A stretch of 64,000 bases of DNA, taken from positions 558,001-622,000 of the forward strand of contig JACDQD010000104.1 of NCBI GenBank assembly GCA_019843655.1, read 5' to 3'. This stretch comes from Lethocerus indicus (taxonomy: Eukaryota; Arthropoda; Insecta; Hemiptera; Belostomatidae). The translations under genes were made by a program, and so were the position numbers. Below the pieces are notes generated by a model that searched no databases, was not told the DNA's origin, and worked only from the letters and a program-made list of their open reading frames with translations. The stretch's first letter is position 1, and each line of letters starts with the position of its first letter. Below, piece after piece: positions 55,221-64,000 of this stretch.

Positions 55221-55870
55221 CGAGTATATTTGGATTGGGAATTTTTCTTGTTCGCCCGGAGAACGTATATCTGAATGAAGAAGTTGTAAGGGATCGCGGG
55301 ACAAAATATTTCCAAGATGGGGAGGGACCGGCATTCCTGTCGTAGGTACCGCCGATGAGATCGGGGCCAACCTATTGGTGGTGGTACAACGACCGAGTAA
55401 AGTCCGATCCGTGTTTTGGCTCTCGGTTTTAATGGATCGATGTCGGGTTTTTATAGTCAAAAAAGAAAGAAAGAGGAAGGAGGGAAGAAGGAAGGGTCTT
55501 CAGGGACAGGTATTTATTAGCTTTCCGTGTAGCCCTGCTCTTCCCCCTCCCCTCCTCTTCTACCAGTGGTCTGGGAGATCGGCGAATGGAATCACGGCCA
55601 GTCTTGTTCTTCGTCCCTGATCCTTTATCGGGCTTTATGGACACACAATGCCCCGTGTCAACCTGCATTATCTGGTTACGAGTTCTCTCTGTCCCGCTTG
55701 CTCCTCTGCGGGGCTGGCTCACACCGTCTCTCTCAACCACCTGCGAGGTCAACACCGTGAGAAAACAATTCCATCTTGATTGAACGCTTCTGCTCCCATC
55801 CTTCGATCGTAAAACACTGGCCCGAGCGAACGAAGAACCACCGAAAAATGAGTCGATCGACTGTGCTACT
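55221..55870. other. GC-rich block with purine and pyrimidine tracts
   Basis: The block holds a 38-nt pure-purine tract (55459-55496) and a 24-nt pure-pyrimidine tract (55538-55561) on the same strand. The 148-codon minus frame (55429-55875) is the longest non-repeat frame around here. It is overlapped by three plus-strand frames and has no recognisable domain. I do not call it a gene, though it is a fair candidate for a transcript search. Confidence 0.35.
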
Positions 55871-58800
55871 AACAACTACTTTTAAATAACTATATAAAAT
55901 GGATTATGGATTTATAGGTATATTACTTTATCCATGTTCCAAAGTAGAATTACCTCAAATTCTGCTTGAAGAATTAATGAAACTTTGTTGAAGCCACTCC
56001 TTCCAGAGATAAGAAACCAAGCTTGCAAGAAACATTGACGTGTCAATCACTCATCTGCAACGTACATTTAAAATCGAATGATTGGATCAATAGGGACACA
56101 TTTATACATAACGTGTTTTCATTACGATTGGCCCTGCCCTTGCGATCCGAATTATGAAATGTGCTTCCCTTTGAAATTCATAATGGGACGTGTTTAATAA
56201 AACTACTTTCTCAGAGTGTTTTTCGTTCGTTTCGTGACGGTTAGAAAAAAATGTTTCCGGACACACTGAACGATGTTTATAATGATATTGAAAGGGAAAG
56301 TTGTAGAGGAGGCAATAATAAACTACGAAGGCCTCGGTAAATATTCCTCCTTAGGTTGGAGTCGTGAATTATTAATGAGCTCACTATAGTCTTCAGTAGC
56401 CTAGGCTAATTCTTCCATGGTAACGCCTATTGTAATTCTTGAGAAGAGTTCAACACCACCGGCGTTCAATGAACATTCAAATTCACTGACTCGGAGTGAG
56501 GGCCGTTAAGAAGACATAACGGAACTACGGATTCCATTATTTTCGGGATGAATATGGATCGTTCCTGTGGATTTTGCTCAAATGATTAATTCATTTCAAT
56601 ATTTACTATACATAAATTATGAGATTCCAACAAGGACGAGAAAATCTATGGGTAACGGAAAATATAAGTAAATGTAGTACAAGGAATGTTCTGATTCGCG
56701 TTATCGTGTTTTCAGTTGGCCAGTTTTTTGGAACGCACCACTTATTGAAATTATTTAAGGGATTAGGAGGAATCGAAAAGGACAGATTACATAAAAGCCG
56801 GCCGAATGACTTCTTTTCTCGTTATATTGTGCTAACAGGGAAATAATGGCGGTAAAATGGAATAGATTATCAGCTATCTTGTTATTCTTTTTCTCTCCGC
56901 TCGTTCAACAATTTAATTAGCACGGAATTAAAAAATTAATTAGGTTGTTTCGGGGTATTTTTTCCTCCTTTTATATGGCCAGTTATCTGACCGGCGATGC
57001 AATAATTGATTAATTATATGCTGCAGGGGCCGGTTAAGTAATTGCTGGCCGGCAACAGGAAAAATTTTAATATTTTTCGATGGCTTTTAATTGAATCATT
57101 TATCAATCTAAAGAGTGTAAAATTTCCGCCAATAAGTAGTAATAAGATTCGTTCCATAATTTAAATTTCACAGAATATTTTCACGTGAATACACAATACG
57201 TAATCGGTATACTACACCGAATTGGATATGCTTTACCCATGTAACTAATTAGAAATTTAAAAATGAATTAGTTTTGAATTGATGAACTCAATCAAAGTTG
57301 GGCGGTTAACCATTGTTTCTAACGGTATGTCGTCCTGCAATGTATTGAATTGGAAGTAGGACTTAAACGCAACACAGTGGGCATGTCGGAAAGGCGGTTT
57401 TAAATGAAAGTTTTAATTGGGCGGTCCTCCCATTGAGGAGTGTACCCGATCCAGGTGACGATAGGACGGGAGAATTTTCTCCCTCCGGACCCCGGGGGAG
57501 CTCCCATTCATGAATTCTTGCCCCGTGTGAATCTCCCATTCAGCGGAGATAGGAAATCACAACGGGTAAAAAATGCTGCCCTGCTCTGAGGAAAAGTTCC
57601 AACGGTGACAACGGAATATCGCAACAGTTTCGGGATCTTCTATAAGTCGTCAGTAGCAACTGTATTCAGTCAGTATACAGTAGCATTCCTGCCGGCAATT
57701 ATGGCTGTATAGGAAGACATGTGTAAGCGCTCGACGAATTAACTGACGCAATGCTATAGATGTCTTGTTGTTGATGATAACTACCCACCCGGTTTTCCGG
57801 TACATGCTGGAAATTTTTGTGACCTATGATTGGAATTGCCTACCAGACGAATTAAACACACTTGAAACTCAATGTGCGGAGTCAATGTTCGGCGTGGAGT
57901 TGATGGAAACCCATTCACGTTGAAAAACTCATGAGAAGGATCCTTTTTCCTGTCCCGTCTGAGATCAGGTAGCGATTGCGTCGGGGGGTCGGTTGGCCCC
58001 GACCCATCCTAGCGCCCCTTGATGAAACTCAGTGATAAACTAATCTCTTTGTTTGTCCATTCAAATGGAGAGAAATTTCGACGTTCTTTATAAATCTCAA
58101 TCTTTCTCGTTTTTTTCATGAACACTCTTACAGAATCTTTCGGTTTTTTGCACTACTCGCGTACAAATAGAGCTTTTATCTTATTCATGACACATTAAGT
58201 TATTGCGTCTACTACGCGTTCCACTAATTTAAGACATTGTAAAATCCTTTAACTAAGGAAACAGGCAAACATAGTACATTATTGATAAACATTCTGTTTG
58301 TAAATATGACGACGAATCTGGATTAAATATCAACTGCACTCGTATTCTGCATACTTTGCAGACAGTGACGGCATAATGACTTGACGCTTGATCGGTAGCA
58401 GACGTACGGAAATCCCTTCTTTTAATAATATACTAATGGTATGCTATTGAGCCTAATTCAGAAGTAAAATTTAAATAAAATTAAATTTTTAAAGTGCCAT
58501 GATTTTGAGTATACACAAATAAATTAAGAAATCTATGACTAACATAAGAAATCTGTTTTGGGATATCAACACTGCCTGTTGTTGAACTTATTGTAGGAAT
58601 TTCGTTTGTCGTTCTTCTATTGATGTTTAGCTACCGACCGGGAACCGATTAGTATTGGCCTATTAGTATTGTTTATTATCGATTATTAGGCTTATGAACC
58701 TGTTTTGTTTTATTTTTTTCATCTATGCTTACTACTTAATGATCAGGATTATTTGTGTAGCTGAAATGAGCGTTTTTCTCTGATGGAAATAGTTAGGGGT

Positions 58801-58880
58801 TCAATTTCCAGGTTTTCGATTTTTTGAAAATTGATTCTTATCCGTGTGTGAATAATTGATTATAGGAGTGATAAAGATGC
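55871..58880. other. AT-rich intergenic DNA
   Basis: Mostly AT-rich. A GC-richer patch at about 57420-57580 includes CCCCGGGGGAG near 57491, and another lies at about 57960-58020. Open frames do not exceed 75 codons. Nothing recognised. Confidence 0.5.
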
Positions 58881-60020
58881 TCCGACTGGTGATACGTGGT
58901 GCAGAGTGAGGAATGCGAGGCAATGAATGAGGCCTCATTGACCGGCAGCGATGACAGGAGTGGTCGCATTTCACCGTTGAGTGGGAGCTTTGGTCCTGCC
59001 TATAGCGGGCCTATAGCAGAACCAATAAATTTGGGCTATGTTATTGGCCGTGGATCGGGCAGGTGTCCCTCCTCCGTCTCACTTCACAGAGATCCAATAT
59101 CTCTCTGTAATTGTCGAAACCCCCCTCCCCCCCCCCCAAAGACAGAGGCTCGAAACACGATTCGACCGAGGGGAGTTGGATGCTCGGAGTGGATGGCCTA
59201 TTCGGACTGCTTTTTTCTGAAGAATGGAAAGGGACCCAGTGTTTTACACCTTGTCCTATTTTAGGGCCTCGCCCGGAAAACAGGTAAATGGAAACTGACC
59301 GGTTGACAAGAGGACAGGTAACGTCTTGCCTAGTCGGTAACGTCGGCGTAATCAGTTCACGGCGTTAAGTGCTTGCTCTTACTACTCGCATGCGACATAG
59401 CGTCGGCTCAAATGCTTTGTATGAAACTAAATAGGGCGACCGATCAGATTCGACAGTCGAGTAAAATACCTAAATTATGCGAGTTGTATTTTTCAAAGAT
59501 AATGCGAATTTGCGCCTAACATGAATGATTGCACGGATACAAAAAAAAGCAAACAAATATTAAGCTCGATTCGGGATCTAGAGTAATTTATGGGCGTTTT
59601 TTTTCTTGATAACTCTGATTTGTCGAGGGCCCTTATCTGAAAATGAAGGTTCATAACTTATGCGAACGAGTGGTGTCCGTCGCGCCCCAACGACGAATAT
59701 TTATGCTAATCTGGGAGTTTAAAAGCCGAGCCGGACTGGGGCTAGCTCCACTTTATCAAGTTATAAAATTGTCCTTGGTTAATTGTTTTTGGCGAGGATC
59801 ACGTCAGACGGCCGGGCATTTGCATGTTTATTAGAGGGCCCGGGACGCCCGTAAAACTGTCCCGGGGTATTTAACTCTCAACCAGGAACGGTCATATTTT
59901 AAACGGTCGGCGGCACGCTTTCGGCCCGAATTCCTGCACGATCGCTCCCGTTTTCAGAGCCCAGCCCGAACTGCACCCCTCTTCGGTAGATCAAATTCTA
60001 GCCGGTATTTCGGCTACAAC
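58881..60020. other. Mixed DNA with GC-rich patches and a C11 run
   Basis: GC-rich patches lie at about 58890-59200 and 59640-60020. A run of six C, one T and eleven C spans 59120-59137 and explains a poly-proline run in a 122-codon frame (58896-59264). A GC hairpin at 59839-59866 is followed at once by GTATTTAA. No gene is supported. Confidence 0.4.
59839..59866 (+). repeat. GC hairpin, 8-bp perfect stem
   Basis: CCCGGGAC (59839-59846) is exactly complementary to GTCCCGGG (59859-59866), with a 12-nt loop. TATTTAA follows 2 bp later. It could be a binding site or a structural element; the role is unknown. Confidence 0.6.
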
Positions 60021-62011
60021 GTGTGGCCTCGCTTCATACCAATTTGCAATTTCTAAGGATCAATCCCTAAACGGAATTTATCCTTACCATTATTGAATTG
60101 ACCGTATTCATAAAGTGGTAAGATTGGATAAAATGTGTAAAATGGGTTTCCCAATCCCATTCCAGATATGCCATCATTCTCGTTAGTTCTTGTATAATTA
60201 AATTAAATTTTGTCATTGATAACACTATCACATTTTTGACATATAAATGATACACTGTTCTAAATATTTGAAATTTAACCTATAGCGGGTGTAAAGCGGC
60301 AATGTCAATTTATTTTATGTAGTGCTGCGCCATTAGAATAAAATCCATCTGCTGTCTATTATATTATAGCGTTAATTCATTAACTCGACTTCGGACGGGC
60401 CGAAAATTTCTTTTCCCACGATACCTACCTTCCTGTCGACCGACGTCTGTTGACCTTAGACTCGAAAACGTTTCCTTTTTTTCTTTGACTGCGGCTCACT
60501 CGGGAGCAAGAAAGAGAGCGACTGAGTGGCTTGGAGGGGGGGGGTTTAGACGAAGAGGTGGAGGTGGTGACAATAAGCAGATTAGATCTGTAAACATAAA
60601 ACCCGCATCAGGCTGCGAGTGAGACGTCCCCGGGTCGGCGGAACAGAGACATTAACACAAATCACGAGGGACAGGAGTGGGCCGTCGGCTGTGGTGGTGG
60701 GCTCGGGTAAGGGGCCCCGGCCACCGCATCCATTAACCCCGCTGCTACTCCGCCGACACATTAACTAACTCTCGGCTCAAACGGCTTTATTTATAAGGCC
60801 GAGGTCCACACGCCTTTCGCGCCCACCGTCCTTTATCTACTCCACTTCCCGCCGATCCTTTCGGAACCATCCGACCTCTTCCTTTCTCAGTTTTTTTTCT
60901 TAGGTTTCGTTTTTACTACTTCTACTACCTCCGACCTTGTAATGATTAATATTTCATTATCGGGCCGGTCTCATATAGAGAGAGCTCGAATTTGTATCAT
61001 TTCCATTAAGGGATCCCCAGTCCCCGGCTATCGGCTATTCCCCAACTGCGGTAGGAACATTTCCATAATCCTGAGTGGTCCTGGAATAATAACTGTGCCA
61101 CCGTGAATAACAGAGTACTGAAGAAGGCGATTCCGAATGTTTTTTTTGGCAAAAATATTTATTAACAAGATCTTAATTACGGCTGAGTTGATGCTGAAAA
61201 CATCGGTCGGAAATAAGCCCAGAGGGGGGCACTGGTCTTTAAGAATCGCGTTATTATATATAGATGACACCTTCGGGGATTCGGTATCTTGACAGCGGGT
61301 TATAAATTATTGCTTTATTCTAGCGAAAATTCGTCGTAATTTTTTCTATCGGATTACAATCCAATCCATTTGCCCCATAATACAACATACTGAGTCTGAT
61401 CGGACGTCCCTCGTGTTTTTTTAATAATTGCGAACATTAATCCAGTCTCAGGTGTGGAGGATAAAGGCCAGAAAGAGGGTAGAGGATAGAGGTAGATGAA
61501 GGGTGAGTGGGAACTTTGTGTTGTGCGTGGAGGAGGACAATGGTGGCGCCAAGCAGTGGTCCCCCGCCGAGAGCGGTCACGCCCACTGGATATAACTATC
61601 GCCAGTAAAGATGACTGGCCATTTGTACCAAATTAAGACCTCCGGACCGGCGTTCAACACTGGAACTTGGCAATAATGATGCGTTTCCAGCAGAGGAATA
61701 TCCTGCCGCATCATTACAATACAATACAATTACCGGTCTTCGACTTTGGGAAATTCTGGGTCCAAAACCCGGATAATAGTGATCAATGCGTATTTGACAA
61801 CTTCGGTACTTTGAATGGAACGGTTGGAAATCACGATGCCATTCCCAAGGTATAGCCCATTTAATTATTTATTTAGACGGATATCCTTACTTGCTTAGGT
61901 CCTCAGACTTGATATGTCAGATAAACAGTTTTCTATGGGTATTTATGTACATACAATATTTAATATAATAGTCATCAATTTTTATCGAGTTTGTCACAGA
62001 GACTGTATTTA
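60021..62011. other. Intergenic DNA left of the mariner element
   Basis: AT-rich to about 60400, then a GC-rich block (about 60521-60880) with a run of nine G at 60536-60544 and G-rich triplets near 60688-60715. A purine-rich stretch lies at about 61449-61520. The frames at 61667-61855 and 61914-62096 are short and unrecognised. Confidence 0.45.
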
Positions 62012-62047
62012 TTGGGTTGACAACTCAGTAATTGCGGAATTCACCAA
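62012..62047 (+). repeat. Left terminal inverted repeat of the mariner element
   Basis: 36 bp starting TTGGGTTGACAACTCAGTAA directly after the target TA. It differs from the right copy at two positions (C/A at position 15 and A/T at position 32). Confidence 0.93.
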
Positions 62048-62196
62048 ACAGGCGTTGTACATATTTTTGAGTACGTCAACATCTTTGCACAGATAAGATT
62101 CTTCGACATCTTATTATTTGGTCCTTTCTGGAACATTCGGTATCAAAATTAAATTGACCAGTTGAATCGCGTGTGTGTATAAAAAGCTAAAACACG

Positions 62197-62565
62197 GTGA
62201 ACCGAAATGAGCATTTCCGTCACATTTTTCTTTTTTATTTTCGCAAAGGTGTTAATGCCTCGGAGGCTCATAAAAAGTTGTACGCCGTGTACGGTGATGA
62301 AGCCTTAAAAGAACGGCAGTGTCAGTACCGGTTCGCAAAATTCCGGTCGGGGGATTTTTCATTAAAAGATGAGGAGCCCTCTGGACGTCCAGTGGAGGTC
62401 GGTGATGACCAAATAAAGGCCATTATTGATTCGGATCGCCATAGTTCTACAAGGGACATTGCAGAGAAGCTGAATGTATCTTATATGTTGACGTACTTAA
62501 AAATATGTACAACGCCACTTGTTGGAGAATTCCGCAATTACTTAGTTGTCAACCCAAAATTTTAA
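62197..62565 (+). pseudogene. Truncated mariner transposase (N-terminal DNA-binding domain only)
   Basis: The product would be the N-terminal half of a mariner transposase, which binds the terminal repeats. Residues about 5-95 match the mariner helix-turn-helix region (HTH_48 type), including KFRSGDFSLKDE and SGRPVEV and, further on, DRHSSTRDIAEKLNVS from the second helix-turn-helix. Near 62483 the frame jumps to 3' element sequence. It then reads through the right terminal repeat and stops just outside the element. The DD34D catalytic domain is absent. The frame opens with GTG, not ATG, and the conserved Trp in the first domain is replaced by Arg (codon CGG, position about 45). It is a dead fragment. 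Confidence 0.92.
62522..62557 (-). repeat. Right terminal inverted repeat of the mariner element
   Basis: 36 bp which, on the complement, starts TTGGGTTGACAACTAAGTAA. It overlaps the end of the broken transposase frame. It is followed by AA where TA would be expected. Confidence 0.93.
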
Positions 62566-64000
62566 TTATAATTTATAATATAATTGACCATCGAATTATG
62601 ATATGAAATGACTTCGCAAACACATTTCTCCCATAAAACAACTTATAATAAATCGCCGCTTCAAAAAAATACATCCTCGGTAACGAATCGTCGTAAATAC
62701 AAGCATATTTGGCTTTGCTACCTGGACTCGAGGGCGGAGGTGATAATAGGGATTAGAATTGAGGGCAACTTTTAAAAATGAGCCTTTTTTTTCTCTGAGC
62801 GGCGTCAATTACTGGCCGGCTAGCTCAGGGAGCAAAACAATGGTGCAGGTGATTGGGGGTTAGGGGCGGTAGTGTCTGTGGCCTCGAAGAGCGGTCTCTA
62901 ATTTGGACGGCGCCGAACCGGTAGCGCGTTCACGCCCCATTTCATTCCTCGGTCCGCCCACTTCGATTTCTCTGCCCGCTGAGAACATGGTCAGCCTCGT
63001 GCGAAACTCATATAATAAGGCCCATTCCAACGAACTGTCAATCGTTAAAATTTATGTGTTTTTATGGTATTATAAACCCTTATAATTAATTAAATGTTGC
63101 CGTTAATGTGGTTCATGTGTGTTGTTTGATGTAATGTTTGCGATTATTATATCGGCAGTTGCCAAATAATTTGTTTGTAAAATAAAAGCATTTTGTAAAC
63201 AGCCATTGTTATTATTTAAATTCGTTAGCTTTAGTTATAAAAAATTATAATATTTTTTAATTCTGTAGGCAACATGGAGGATATTTTTTGAAATTACCGC
63301 CCTTACATTGATAGCAACGCCTTGAGCGGCGAAAGGTAGCAACTAACAACATCGGTCGTATAGTATTGGTTCGACGTTTCGCCGACAGAGAGCAATGGAT
63401 TAGTAAATTGAATCGTGTAAATAGGAAATCTTGCAGTAAGTACTTACAATTGCTTTTTGTTTTCAGCGTTTCCTTTATTTGAATATACGCGCCTATAATG
63501 TTTTAGTACAATTTAAAACATGATGTTAGTAACAAGTTTGAGTTACTTTTAGGTCGATAGAGTTTTAGACATCATTTTCCCGGTGGAGAGCCTGCAAATC
63601 CTGCAAATTAAAAATACTTAACAAATTACAATGCAGTAATTCTCTCTTATGTAGGTCAAGTTTCTAACGTCCGGCACTTTGCTGGAATATGTAAAATATT
63701 ATTTCCTCTTTTCTGAAACATATTATATCAGATTGGATTCGGACATTTCGAAGATTGATGTATGTTTCACTTACGGTTGTGGTTCTGGCATCCTGGCGCC
63801 ACAATGCCTTTTGCGTGATCACAGGGGCAAGGGTTGCCGGCGGCACACCCTCCCGGGGGTACGATATTACCTGAACGTCACAGTACAAACTAGTATGTTC
63901 AAAACAAATATGTTCAGGACCAGAACGGAACAGTATTTCTCACCAAAATGATTATAAGAAGGTCTGCGGCAATTTCTGGGATCCTCGTCGGTACCGTCGG
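62558..64000. other. Intergenic DNA right of the mariner element
   Basis: AT-rich with a GC-richer patch at about 62810-63010. A tRNA-like A-box phrase (TAGCTCAGGGAGC, about 62820-62832) has no partner B box. The frames at 63664-63951 overlap on both strands and are unrecognised. Nothing else seen. Confidence 0.45.

Larger units (their letters stand above)
62012..62557 (+). mobile_element. Internally deleted mariner transposon, mellifera-like subfamily
   Basis: A 546-bp cut-and-paste DNA transposon remnant of the Tc1/mariner superfamily. Terminal inverted repeats of 36 bp match with only two mismatches and start TTGGGTTGACAACT. Mariner targets TA. The left flank is TA (62010-62011), but the right flank is AA, so the duplication has decayed by one base. 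Full-length relatives are about 1.3 kb, so over half is missing. The lost part includes the whole catalytic (DD34D) region of the transposase. The element cannot move by itself, but its intact ends mean it could have been mobilised by a full-length relative. The TIR family and the N-terminal protein sequence together make the call firm. Confidence 0.93.

Noticed and set aside
55429..55875. 148-codon minus-strand frame
   Set aside because: Overlapped by several plus-strand frames, contains low-complexity tracts and matches no family I know.
62815..62845. tRNA 5'-half-like phrase with TAGCTCAG
   Set aside because: The D arm would be too short and no B box follows within the expected range.

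Overview
The window reads as non-coding DNA from an animal nuclear genome, most likely an arthropod and probably an insect. The evidence is a broken mellifera-type mariner transposon near the right end, long dinucleotide microsatellites, no bacterial-style gene packing, and no long open reading frame. The ancestry call rests mainly on the mariner family and is an inference. Apart from the transposase remnant, the longest open frames (about 60-150 codons) look like chance frames or by-products of a (GA)n repeat. I recognise no domain in any of them, and I could support no cellular protein gene, tRNA, rRNA, snRNA or known microRNA.

Layout: AT-rich background is interrupted every 1-2 kb by short CpG-containing, GC-rich blocks of about 0.2-0.6 kb. 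Examples are near 4.9-5.6, 12.0-12.6, 20.1-20.6, 27.1-27.7, 35.4-35.9, 38.2-38.6, 42.8-43.1, 48.8-49.1, 52.1-52.5, 55.2-55.9, 58.9-60.0 and 60.5-60.9 kb. Three of the blocks contain TATA-like sequences. This patchwork could be a regulatory desert with enhancers or unannotated promoters and untranslated exons, but sequence alone cannot decide that. The firm repeats are a pure (GA)94 tract at 3.65 kb, a pure (TA)21 tract at 23.6 kb, a duplicated 44-bp unit built around 20-bp palindromes at 51.8 kb, and several shorter palindromes and low-complexity tracts.

The clearest element is a 546-bp internally deleted mariner at 62012-62557. It has near-perfect 36-bp terminal inverted repeats and keeps only the N-terminal DNA-binding part of the transposase. 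The most unusual small element is a hammerhead-ribozyme-like core at 45630-45666, of the kind carried by Penelope-like and other retroelements. Also notable are an exact 18-bp word shared by two GC-rich blocks 4.5 kb apart, a stack of three adjacent palindromes at 53.7 kb, and an excess of GGCCGGCC octamers and of G/C homopolymer runs. I found no complete new biological system; these are leads of modest strength.
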